Shown here in pieces: positions 25,984-34,046 of a stretch of DNA of 64,000 bases (the stretch's first letter is position 1; the number at the start of each line of letters is the position of its first letter). Position numbers and translations under genes: made by a program. Location of the stretch: contig LAKY01000051.1 of the NCBI GenBank assembly GCA_000987045.1, positions 44,627-108,626 of the forward strand. Direction: 5' to 3'. The DNA is from Clostridiales bacterium PH28_bin88. GTDB taxonomy: Bacteria; Bacillota; PH28-bin88. The notes under the pieces are model-generated. The model was not told the origin of the DNA. It did not search any database and saw nothing but the letters and a program-made list of their open reading frames with translations.

Positions 25984-27944
25984 GTATTGATATTGTACTT
26001 GTTCATCTTGCGGTACAGGGTGGTCCGGGCCACACCCAGAGCTAACGCTGCCCGCGAAATATTCCCATTATGTTCCCGCAGCAACCGGCTGATAGTTTCC
26101 CGTTCATATTCGTTTACCGGTTTGGCGCCGGATAAACCGTTTCCTTGGGCGGTAGAACCACTAAGGATCTCTTCGGGAAGCAGGTCCTCGGTGAAGTTGT
26201 TTCCCTTTGCCAGGTGCAGAGCGCGTTCCACAACGTTTTGGAGTTCCCGCACGTTGCCCGGCCAGCAATATGATTGGATTAAAGACGTTACTTTGTTTTC
26301 CAGCTTAAGTGGTTCTTTCCCCAACTTGGCGGAAAGGTGGCCAATAAAATGCCGGGCAAGAGGGATGATATCCTCTTTTCTTTCCCGCAGGGGAGCGAGC
26401 CTGATGCTGACCACGTTGAGGCGGTAGTAAAGGTCCTGGCGAAACGTACCTCTCACTACTTCTTTTGAAAGGTCCTTGTTGGTGGCGGCAATAATGCGGA
26501 CATTGACGGGGATGACTTCCGTACCTCCAATACGGGTCACTGTTTTTTGCTCCAGGACCCTCAACAACGTTGTCTGCAATTCAGCCGGCATTTCGCCAAT
26601 CTCATCCAGGAACAAAGTCCCCCCGTCGGCCAGTTCAAACTTACCCGGGCTTCCACCTCTTTTAGCTCCGGTAAACGCCCCTTCTGTGTAGCCGAAGAGT
26701 TCGCTGGCGATAAGTTCCCTGGGGATGGCGCCGCAGTTGATGGCCACAAAGGGTCCCCTGTTCCGCCCGCTGGCATTGTGGATCGCCTGCGCAAAGACAT
26801 CCTTGCCTGTCCCGCTTTCCCCCAGAAGCAAAATGGTGCTGTCACTCCCCGCCGCCGCTTTGGCCATACCCACCGTATTGAGAAAAACGGGTGTTTGACC
26901 GATAATACTGTCAAAGGTGAGCCTGGCCACAGCTCCAGTCATATGCTGAACCAGTCGCTTCGCCCTGGTGATCTCGTTAAACACCACCACCACCCCATCA
27001 CTGCTTGCATCCTCGTCTTTGACCGGCCGCGAAGTCGCAATGCACTTTACCCGGCCTTGGGGTAGGTGCAGATCGATCTCGCGGTCGGTGACGAAGTTAT
27101 GGCCCAAGAACAAGTTGCAGAAAGCGGTATTGCCTTCTCTTAAAACCGTAGCGAGATTCCTGCCGATCACCCCCGCAGGGGAAACCCCTATCAGGTCGGC
27201 AGCCGATCTGCTCATGTGGGTGATGGTAAAGTCGGAACGACAAGCGACCACGCAATCAGTAATGGCCTCCATAATAGTGAGCTTTAACCTGTTAGACAGG
27301 TCCCGTTCCCGCCATGCCAGTTCCATGGATAGCTGTTTTTCGATGGCGTTTGCTCCCGCCACGACCATGCCCAAAGTGTGCGGGTGAACCCGTTCAAACG
27401 AACCGGTCATGTCCAGTACCCCGATAATATTCCCCTGGGGGTCGCGGATGGGCGCCGCCGAACAGGTCCAGCGGTGGGAATTGATGCAGTAGTGTTCGTA
27501 GCCAAATACTTGTAGAGGCTGCCCTATCACTACGGCGGTCCCAATGCTGTTCGTGCCGGCAGATGACTCGCTCCAGTCCGCCCCGGGAAGGAAATTGCCC
27601 TTGGCGATGGACTGGGTTACTTCAGTGTCACCGATCACTTCCAGCAGGTAACCCGAACTGTCCGCCAACACTACCACAAATCCGGAGCCCGCTACAAACC
27701 GGTATAGCCCTTCCATAATAGGCAGTGAAATCTCCACCAGAGTCCCGTTTTCCATGCGCTTTTTAGCCAACTCATCGGGGCTCAACACATGGAAAACCTT
27801 TTTTTGATACGGGTTTACTTTTGCATGACGGCACCTTTGCCACGATGCCAGCACAGTCGGCCGGATCTGTACCGAAGGCACCTCTCCGCTATTCACGAAT
27901 TCTCGCCAGGCTAATCCCAGTTGATCTTGTGCCAGGACCTCCAT
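25974..27944 (-). CDS. Sigma-54-dependent transcriptional activator (AcoR type)
   Basis: A 656-aa enhancer-binding protein. It has an N-terminal AcoR/GAF-type sensor region (about 1-210, LASWQRCRHAKVNPYQ) and a PAS-like domain (about 225-320). The AAA+ domain follows, with Walker A LLGESGTGKDVFAQAIH near 372, the sigma-54 contact GAFTGAKRGG near 428 (canonical GAFTGA) and Walker B GGTLFLDEIGEM near 444. A Fis-type helix-turn-helix lies at the C-terminus (ISRAALALGVARTTLYRKM). GGGGAGG precedes the ATG. It very likely controls the adjacent abfD/ligase/Liv genes in response to a small molecule. Confidence 0.93.
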   Translation of the reverse strand: MEVLAQDQLGLAWREFVNSGEVPSVQIRPTVLASWQRCRHAKVNPYQKKVFHVLSPDELAKKRMENGTLVEISLPIMEGLYRFVAGSGFVVVLADSSGYLLEVIGDTEVTQSIAKGNFLPGADWSESSAGTNSIGTAVVIGQPLQVFGYEHYCINSHRWTCSAAPIRDPQGNIIGVLDMTGSFERVHPHTLGMVVAGANAIEKQLSMELAWRERDLSNRLKLTIMEAITDCVVACRSDFTITHMSRSAADLIGVSPAGVIGRNLATVLREGNTAFCNLFLGHNFVTDREIDLHLPQGRVKCIATSRPVKDEDASSDGVVVVFNEITRAKRLVQHMTGAVARLTFDSIIGQTPVFLNTVGMAKAAAGSDSTILLLGESGTGKDVFAQAIHNASGRNRGPFVAINCGAIPRELIASELFGYTEGAFTGAKRGGSPGKFELADGGTLFLDEIGEMPAELQTTLLRVLEQKTVTRIGGTEVIPVNVRIIAATNKDLSKEVVRGTFRQDLYYRLNVVSIRLAPLRERKEDIIPLARHFIGHLSAKLGKEPLKLENKVTSLIQSYCWPGNVRELQNVVERALHLAKGNNFTEDLLPEEILSGSTAQGNGLSGAKPVNEYERETISRLLREHNGNISRAALALGVARTTLYRKMNKYNINTVT

Positions 27945-28026
27945 GCGATTACCTCCCCGAACGATTCATTTCTGATTTTTTCCAATATTCTATGTCGCCT
28001 GTCAATGTCCTCTCTTCCACACAAAC

Positions 28027-28056
28027 AAAAGGGGCTCTACCCAAAATAGTGGAGCC
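28027..28056 (-). terminator. Terminator at the end of the hydrogenase operon
   Basis: GGCTCTAC (28033-28040) and GTGGAGCC (28049-28056) pair over 8 bp with one G-U. On the minus strand the stem is followed by CCTTTTGTTTG. It lies about 95 bases after hydG and upstream of the regulator gene at 27944, so it would close the long hydrogenase transcript. Confidence 0.7.
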
Positions 28057-28149
28057 ACCAAAAGTACAAACCTATAAGCCCTCTACAAATTAGATATTGC
28101 AGACCCGTCAATTTCCTGAAATCTATTCAGCCTGGAGGAAAAGGCTAGT

Positions 28150-29565
28150 TTAAAAAAATAAATCGCGTTGGCCTTGGCGGATTAGAGCCAAATGTTCTTC
28201 TGTCCTGCGGCGGATGGTGGGGTTGGTGATGTAGTTCAGGTGTTGCCGGATGGCCTCCTCGCCTGCAGTGCGGGTGCGGGGGGAGGCGTAGTCCTGGAGG
28301 TACTCCTGGAATGTCAGGATGGCGTTGGGCTGGCAGACGTTCTGGATTTCTCCCGTCTTGGCCAGGGTCATGAACCGGTCGCCCGTGCGCCCCTGCCGGT
28401 AGCAGGCAGTGCAGTAGCTGGGGATGTAGCCGGAACGGCACAGGCTGAAGAGCACCTCGTCGGGGCTACGGTGGTCCTCCACTGAAAACTGGGGAGTGCC
28501 CACGGTAGCAGGGTTTTGGCCAACCAGTTCGTGTTCCCGCTTGTATCCCCCCACCCCGGTGCAGGACCCGGCGCTGATCTGGGAAATGCCGGTAGTCAGG
28601 AGTTGATCGCGGAATTCGGGCCGCTCACGGGTGGACAGGATCATGCCGGTGTAGGGCACCGCCAGGCGGATAACTGCCACCAGTTTCTGAAACTCGTGGC
28701 CCGGTACCAGGTTGGGGAAGTGGTCAATATCCACCCCCAGGGCTGGCCGCAGGCGGGGTACGGAAATGGTATGGGGTCCCACACCGAATTCCTCCTCCAG
28801 GTGCTGGGCGTGGAAGAGCATGGCCACCGTTTCGTACTTGTAATCAGCCAGGCCGAACAGCACGCCCAGCCCCACGTCATCGATCCCTCCTTGCATCGCC
28901 CGGTCCATGGCGGTGGTGTGCCAGTCATAATCGGCCTTCGGGCCGGAGGGGTGCATCTCCTTATAAGTGGGCCGGTGGTACGTTTCCTGGAAGAGGATGT
29001 AGGTACCGATCCCTGCTTCCTTTAAAAGACGGTAGTCATCTACGGTGGTGGCGGCGATGTTCACGTTCACCCGGCGGATGCTGCCGTTTTTCTCTTTGAT
29101 GCCGTAGATGGTCCGGATAGCCTCCAGAACGTAATCGATAGGACAGTTTTGGGGGTCTTCCCCGCACTCCAGGGCCAGGCGTTTATGGCCCATCTCCTCC
29201 AGGATGGTGACCTCGTCGGCGATTTCTTCCATGGTCAACTTGCGGCGGGGGAAGCGGTTATCCCGCCGGTAGCCACAGTACCGGCAGTTGTTCACGCAGT
29301 AGTTGCTGAGATAAAGGGGAGCGAAAAGCACTACCCGCTTACCGTAGATCCGCTCTTTAATAGCTGCGGCGGCGCGGAACATCTCCCATAACCGGTCCCG
29401 GTCCTCAACGTAGAGCAGGACAGCGGCTTCTTCCGGGGTGATCCCTTTGGCCTCCCTCGCCTTCTCCAGGATCTCCCTGGCGCGCTCGGGCGGCGCAGCC
29501 GCGGCTTGCTGCAGGATGCTTTCAATGTCAGCCTCGTTGATGAAATCGGCCTGGTGAGTTAACAT
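28150..29565 (-). CDS. hydG: [FeFe] hydrogenase H-cluster maturation radical SAM enzyme HydG
   Basis: HydG is a tyrosine lyase that makes the CO and CN ligands of the H-cluster. The 471-aa protein has the radical-SAM Cys triplet in CVNNCRYCGY near residue 87. It also carries the HydG-specific C-terminal CTACYRQGRTG...NVC cluster motif near 383-411, which separates it from ThiH. I chose the ATG at 29565 (MLTHQADFI) because GGGAGGG lies 6 bases upstream. It is the last gene of the operon, after hydE (100-base gap). Confidence 0.96.
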   Translation of the reverse strand: MLTHQADFINEADIESILQQAAAAPPERAREILEKAREAKGITPEEAAVLLYVEDRDRLWEMFRAAAAIKERIYGKRVVLFAPLYLSNYCVNNCRYCGYRRDNRFPRRKLTMEEIADEVTILEEMGHKRLALECGEDPQNCPIDYVLEAIRTIYGIKEKNGSIRRVNVNIAATTVDDYRLLKEAGIGTYILFQETYHRPTYKEMHPSGPKADYDWHTTAMDRAMQGGIDDVGLGVLFGLADYKYETVAMLFHAQHLEEEFGVGPHTISVPRLRPALGVDIDHFPNLVPGHEFQKLVAVIRLAVPYTGMILSTRERPEFRDQLLTTGISQISAGSCTGVGGYKREHELVGQNPATVGTPQFSVEDHRSPDEVLFSLCRSGYIPSYCTACYRQGRTGDRFMTLAKTGEIQNVCQPNAILTFQEYLQDYASPRTRTAGEEAIRQHLNYITNPTIRRRTEEHLALIRQGQRDLFF

Positions 29566-29665
29566 GGCCAACCCTCCCATATTAGTTACTATTGATCTCT
29601 TTTTCTGGCAACCAGACGTGGCAGACCCAGGTTCTGCCGCTTTGGCGATGTTGACTAAAGCGCTG

Positions 29666-30751
29666 CTAGCCAGGAATGGCTTTCTCCGGCAACCGGGGGT
29701 TGCGGAAGGGAGCTTTCGGGCTGTGGCCGTGGCCGGTCGCTACTTCCCGGCCCAAGGCCTGGACCCACCCTTCCACGCAGCCGCGGCAGTGGTCAGGCTC
29801 TTCCTGCAGGCAAATCTTATTTGGGTAGATCTGGTAGCGCTCCCGGTAACGGGCGGGGGTGACGTTGGGCATTACCACGTTGGCCCCGCAGTTAAGAGCC
29901 TTTTGCCGCCCCTCGGCATCGATGCTTCCCAGGGCGGTGGTGGCGGGCAGGTGCGCCCAGGGTAGCACCAGGCGCGCTACCGCCAGTACCCGTAAGGTTA
30001 GGGCCGCCGTACCCCCCGGGGCGTCCGCCAAGGGGGTCTGCCCGTTGGGGATGAACGGGCCGATGCCGGCCATCTCCACGTCCAATTCCCGCAATAACAG
30101 CAGGTCATCCACCAGGGTCTCCGGGGTTTGCCCAGGAAGGCCCACCATGTTGCCGGAACCCACCTGGTAGCCCAACTCCCTCAGCCACCGGAGGCCCTGG
30201 ACCCGCCCTGCGAGAGTAGTGCCGGGCCGCAGGCTGGTAAACAGGTAAGGGTCGGCGGTCTCATGCTTCATGAGGTAACGATCGGCTCCCGCCTCCCGCC
30301 ACAGTTTGTAGTCGGCCCGCTCCCGTTCACCCACGGAAAGGGTTATGGCCACATCCAGCTCTTGTTTGATCCGGTAGACCAGCTCCGCCAGGGTTTGGGT
30401 GGAATACCAGTTATCCTCCCCGGACTGCAGCACCAGGGTGCCGTAGCCCAGCCCGGCGGCCCGCCGGGCGATGGCCAGGATCTCCCCTGGTTCCAGGCGG
30501 TAGCGGGCCAGCCAGGTATTTCCCCGCCGGAGGCCGCAGTAAAGGCAGTCCTGCCGGCAGTGGTTAGAGAATTCGATGATTCCCCGAAGGTGGACTTTGT
30601 CGCCCACGTACCGGTCGCGGATGCTGTCGGCCAGGGAAAACAGGTCTCTTTCTTCCTCATCATCCGCCTGTAAAAGGGTCAGGAGATGCTCCCGCTTGAG
30701 TTCCCGGCCCCAGGCCACCAGCCGGAGGGTATTGTAGAATTCCTTTCTCAC
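29666..30751 (-). CDS. hydE: [FeFe] hydrogenase H-cluster maturation radical SAM enzyme HydE
   Basis: HydE acts in building the dithiomethylamine-bearing di-iron precursor. The 361-aa protein has the radical-SAM motif CRQDCLYCGL near residue 54, the GE-like motif LQSGED near 94, and SGNMVGLPGQT near 200. This is the biotin-synthase-like branch typical of HydE. GTG at 30751 overlaps the hydF stop (ATGTGA) by 4 bases and follows AAGGAGGG. A C-terminal CRGC near 330 is present, a site for a dispensable second cluster in some HydE proteins. Confidence 0.94.
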   Translation of the reverse strand: MRKEFYNTLRLVAWGRELKREHLLTLLQADDEEERDLFSLADSIRDRYVGDKVHLRGIIEFSNHCRQDCLYCGLRRGNTWLARYRLEPGEILAIARRAAGLGYGTLVLQSGEDNWYSTQTLAELVYRIKQELDVAITLSVGERERADYKLWREAGADRYLMKHETADPYLFTSLRPGTTLAGRVQGLRWLRELGYQVGSGNMVGLPGQTPETLVDDLLLLRELDVEMAGIGPFIPNGQTPLADAPGGTAALTLRVLAVARLVLPWAHLPATTALGSIDAEGRQKALNCGANVVMPNVTPARYRERYQIYPNKICLQEEPDHCRGCVEGWVQALGREVATGHGHSPKAPFRNPRLPEKAIPG

Positions 30752-32001
30752 ATGACGTCCCTCCTTAACCCATGGCTCCCTTCGCTCTCCCAAAGATCCA
30801 GGACGGCAGGGAAAGGTGACAGTGCCCTGCGCAGGATGCCGTGCAAGTGGGCGATGGCTATCCCGTAATTGACTATGGGTACTCCTGCCTGCCGCGCCTC
30901 CATCAGGCGGAACAACATCTCCCGCCGATTGATCATGCAGGCGCCGCAGTGGATTACCAGTTTAAAAGAGTTCAGGTCCGGGGGGAAGCCGGTACCGCTG
31001 GACCAGTGAAATTCCAGTTCTCCCCCCACCCGCTGGCGCAGCCAGCGGGGTATCTTCACGGCGCCGATGTCGTCCGCCACCCGGTGGTGGGTACATGCTT
31101 CGGAGATCAGCACCCGGTCGCCGGGTTGCAGGCGGTCGATGGCCGCCGCCCCGGCCACCAGGGTCGGCAGGTCCCCCTTGTAACGGGCGAACAGGATGGA
31201 AAAGGAAGTCAGCAGCACATCAGGTGGGGTGTCAGCATCCACCTTGAGGAATGCCTGGGAGTCGGTGACCACCATCCTGGGCTTGCGGGCCAGGGATCGC
31301 AGGGCTTCTTTCAGTTCCCGCTCTTTCACCACGATGCCGCAGGCGTCGTGGTCCAGAATGTCCCGCAAGGTCTGCACCTGGGGCAGGATCAACCTCCCCT
31401 TGGGGGCCGCCAGGTCGATGGGCGCCACCAGCACCACCAGGTCCCCGGGATTGATGAGGTCACCGATGATGGCCGGGGCGGTCCAGTCCTTGGGGGCCGA
31501 CCGGATGATCTCCTTCTTTAACTCCTCCATACCCTCACCGGTCCTGGCGCTGGCTGCCACGAAGGTGGTGCCCAGTTCCCGTCCCCACCCCGCCGTAAGC
31601 TCTCCTACCGGATAAATGTCTGCCTTGTTCGCCACACCCACCACCGGCACCCGCTGCTGCCGGGCGCGGTCTATGATGTCCCGCTCGTAACTGCCGATTC
31701 CCTGCCCGGGGTCCACCACCAGCAGGACCAGGTCAGTTTTATTTAACACCTGCATGGTGCGCTGGATGCGCAATTCTCCCAGCACCCCCACGTCGTCGAT
31801 GCCGGCGGTGTCGATGATCACCACCGGCCCGATGGGCAGGATCTCCATGGCCTTGTAAACGGGGTCCGTGGTGGTGCCGGGGATCTCCGAGACCAGGGCA
31901 ATGTCCTGGCGGGTCAAGGCGTTGATCAGGCTGGACTTGCCGGCATTGCGCCGGCCAAAGATGGCAATGTGCAGCCGCATGCCCCGTGGTGTATCTTCCA
32001 T
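30748..32001 (-). CDS. hydF: [FeFe] hydrogenase maturation GTPase HydF
   Basis: HydF is the scaffold that carries the di-iron precursor to apo-HydA. The 417-aa protein has an N-terminal GTPase domain (Walker A FGRRNAGKSSLIN near residue 14, switch II DTAGIDD near 63, NKAD near 124). A dimerisation domain and a C-terminal Fe-S site with CTHH near 305 and HCGACMINRREM near 355 follow. The ATG at 32001 follows AGAGGGGG. The longer frame up to 32277 lies inside aspA and was rejected. Confidence 0.95.
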   Translation of the reverse strand: MEDTPRGMRLHIAIFGRRNAGKSSLINALTRQDIALVSEIPGTTTDPVYKAMEILPIGPVVIIDTAGIDDVGVLGELRIQRTMQVLNKTDLVLLVVDPGQGIGSYERDIIDRARQQRVPVVGVANKADIYPVGELTAGWGRELGTTFVAASARTGEGMEELKKEIIRSAPKDWTAPAIIGDLINPGDLVVLVAPIDLAAPKGRLILPQVQTLRDILDHDACGIVVKERELKEALRSLARKPRMVVTDSQAFLKVDADTPPDVLLTSFSILFARYKGDLPTLVAGAAAIDRLQPGDRVLISEACTHHRVADDIGAVKIPRWLRQRVGGELEFHWSSGTGFPPDLNSFKLVIHCGACMINRREMLFRLMEARQAGVPIVNYGIAIAHLHGILRRALSPFPAVLDLWESEGSHGLRRDVM

Positions 32002-32018
32002 GTTTAGTTCGCCCCCTC

Positions 32019-33428
32019 TCACTTTGTCCTTTTCTGTCCGGCGATGCCTGGCCTCGCTAATTCTCTTGGGCTCAGTACCTGCGCCAGCTCCTCCTTGCTC
32101 AACAGGCCCAGTTCCAGCACTATCTCCCGTACCGGCCGGTCCTGGGTTGCCGCCAGGTGGGCAACCCGGGTGGCCTCCTCGTAGCCGATGTAGGGCACCA
32201 TCGCTGTGACGATACCGTAACTGCGCTCCAGCAGTTCCCGGCACCGCCCCGCGTTGGCGGTGATGCCTTTGATGCACTTCTCGGCAAACAGGCGCACGCC
32301 GTTATTAAGGATGTCGATGGCGGACAGCAGGTTGTGGGCAATGAGCGGGAGAAAGGCGTTGAGTTCCAGTTGCCCTCCCTGCGCGGCCATGGTGACGGCC
32401 AGGTCGTGGGCCATCACCTGGTAGGCCACCTGGCTAATCATCTCGGTCATCACCGGGTTGACCTTGCCGGGCATGATGGAGGACCCAGCTTGCACAGCGG
32501 GCAGCCCGATCTCGTAAAGTCCCGCCCGGGGTCCGGAAGAGAGCAGGCGCATGTCTCCCGCTATCTTGGCCAGGGTAACCGCCGCAGCCTTCAACAGGCC
32601 GGATACCTCTACAAACACGTCGGCGTTTTGCGTCCCGTCCACCGTGTTTTCTCCGCGGGCCAACCCCATCCCGGTCAGGTCCCTTAGCCTCTCTATCACC
32701 AGATAATGATAATTGCGATCGGCATTCAGGCCGGTCCCTACCGCCGTGCCCCCCAGGTTGACCTGCCTGAGCCGCTCCTCCACCTTGTAAATGCGCCAGC
32801 GGTCCCTGGCCACTGCCTCAGCATAAGCCCCGAACTCCTGGCCCAGGGTCAAGGGAACCGCGTCCTGCATCTCGGTGCGCCCGACTTTCAGGATGCCGGC
32901 GAACTCCCGCTCCTTGTCCTGCAGGGCCGCCTGCAGGCCTGCCAGTCCCTCGCTTAAAGGGCCCAGGAGGCGGATGGCTGCTACCCTGATGGCTGTGGGG
33001 TAGACGTCATTGGTAGACTGCGACATGTTTACATGGTTCAGGGGGTGCAGCAGGGAGTAGTCCCCCGGGACCCCTCCCAGCAGTTCGATAGCCCGGTTGG
33101 CGATCACCTCGTTGACATTCATGTTGGTGGAGGTGCCTGCACCTCCCTGGAGGGCGTCCACCTGAAACTGGTTGGCAAGCAGTCCCTGGGCCACCTCGCC
33201 CGCCGCCGCGGCAATGGCTTCCCCAAGCCGGCGATCCAGTAGACCCGCGGCCATGTTGGCCTCCGCGGCGGCCTGTTTCACCAGCGCCACCGCCTTGATC
33301 AGTTCCGGGTGGGTTTTTTGGCCCGAAACCGGGAAGTTTTCCATCGCCCTCAGGGTATGGATGCCGTAATATGCCTCCGCCGGCACCCGGCACTCTCCCA
33401 GGAGATCGTGCTCTAGCCGGTATTCCAC
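32019..33428 (-). CDS. aspA: Aspartate ammonia-lyase
   Basis: Aspartase deaminates aspartate to fumarate. The 469-aa protein has the fumarase/aspartase signature GSSIMPGKVNPV near residue 318 and NMNVNEVIANRA near 103. YYGIHTLRAMENFPVSG near 20 is characteristic of aspartase rather than fumarase. GTG at 33428 follows GGGAGGGG by 5 bases. It is 17 bases upstream of hydF. Aspartase genes occur next to hydrogenase maturases in other anaerobes, possibly supplying ammonia or fumarate; the reason is not settled. Confidence 0.93.
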   Translation of the reverse strand: MEYRLEHDLLGECRVPAEAYYGIHTLRAMENFPVSGQKTHPELIKAVALVKQAAAEANMAAGLLDRRLGEAIAAAAGEVAQGLLANQFQVDALQGGAGTSTNMNVNEVIANRAIELLGGVPGDYSLLHPLNHVNMSQSTNDVYPTAIRVAAIRLLGPLSEGLAGLQAALQDKEREFAGILKVGRTEMQDAVPLTLGQEFGAYAEAVARDRWRIYKVEERLRQVNLGGTAVGTGLNADRNYHYLVIERLRDLTGMGLARGENTVDGTQNADVFVEVSGLLKAAAVTLAKIAGDMRLLSSGPRAGLYEIGLPAVQAGSSIMPGKVNPVMTEMISQVAYQVMAHDLAVTMAAQGGQLELNAFLPLIAHNLLSAIDILNNGVRLFAEKCIKGITANAGRCRELLERSYGIVTAMVPYIGYEEATRVAHLAATQDRPVREIVLELGLLSKEELAQVLSPRELARPGIAGQKRTK

Positions 33429-33472
33429 CAGAACCCCTCCCTTGAAAATGGTCGTCGGTCGTCCGGATAGGA

Positions 33473-33494
33473 GGAATTCGCTGAAGTGAATTCC
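33473..33494. repeat. Perfect inverted repeat upstream of aspA
   Basis: GGAATTC (33473-33479) and GAATTCC (33488-33494) form perfect 7-bp arms around an 8-base loop, in the 84-base gap between the TM1266-like gene and aspA. No T-run follows on the minus strand. It may be an operator or an mRNA-processing hairpin. Confidence 0.45.
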
Positions 33495-33512
33495 AGATTT
33501 AACCTGTTTCTT

Positions 33513-33773
33513 TTAATATAATTTTGCTAATGCGGTCTTGATGTTCACTCCGGGTAAAGCACCCAGTTTACCGGTCATGGCTCCTAGTTCGTCGGTGGTA
33601 CCGTCCACGATGAGGGCAATGACAGAAAGGTTCCTTTCCCGGTAGGGGATGCCCATCCGGCCCACAATCAGGCGCCCGTAGTCACTAAGAATGGCGTTGA
33701 TGCGCTGGGCTGCCCGATCCCGGTCTTCTACTACGATACCTACCACCCCGATCCGTTGCTCCAACTCCTTCAC
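33513..33773 (-). CDS. TM1266-type iron-only hydrogenase system regulator
   Basis: An 86-aa ACT-like (NikR C-terminal-like) protein with RIGVVGIVVEDRDRAAQRIN at the start, RMGIPYRERNLSVIALIV in the middle and a C-terminal LGALPGVNIKTALAK. This is the small putative regulator commonly encoded beside [FeFe] hydrogenases and their maturases. GTG at 33773 overlaps the stop of the preceding small gene (GGGGTGA), which supports this start. A DNA-binding domain is absent, so its regulatory mode is unknown. Confidence 0.88.
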   Translation of the reverse strand: MKELEQRIGVVGIVVEDRDRAAQRINAILSDYGRLIVGRMGIPYRERNLSVIALIVDGTTDELGAMTGKLGALPGVNIKTALAKLY

Positions 33774-33961
33774 CCCCCAAAATAAAGGCCCACCTCTTCC
33801 CGCAGGTAAGGTGGGCATAATCCGATCAGCCGCCCCCTTGTGCTCAGGACCAGTTCCCCTGCCCGCAGGTACGTTTCCTTTTCAATTGTGCGCCGCCCTC
33901 CGAGCCAGGTAGTAGCCCCAACTCGTAAGGCCTTAAGGAGCGCTTTATAACCTTGCTTCAA
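33770..33961 (-). CDS. Uncharacterised ~63-aa protein coupled to the hydrogenase regulator
   Basis: A 63-residue frame (LKQGYKALLKALRVGATT at its start, then LGGRRTIEKETYLRAGELVL and a Leu/Tyr/Gly-rich end) reads as a plausible folded basic protein, not shadow translation. Its TGA overlaps the GTG of the TM1266-like gene, a sign of translational coupling. The TTG at 33961 is the best available start, but no strong ribosome site is visible. An open frame continues further upstream through repeat-like sequence. I do not recognise the family. Confidence 0.55.
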   Translation of the reverse strand: MKQGYKALLKALRVGATTWLGGRRTIEKETYLRAGELVLSTRGRLIGLCPPYLREEVGLYFGG

Positions 33962-34046
33962 TAAGCCGGAGCCAATTATGTCGGATTTAAGTCCACCAGT
34001 TCTTCCGCGTCCTCCTGCCTCCGGCTTCCTGCCTCTTGCTTCCTGA

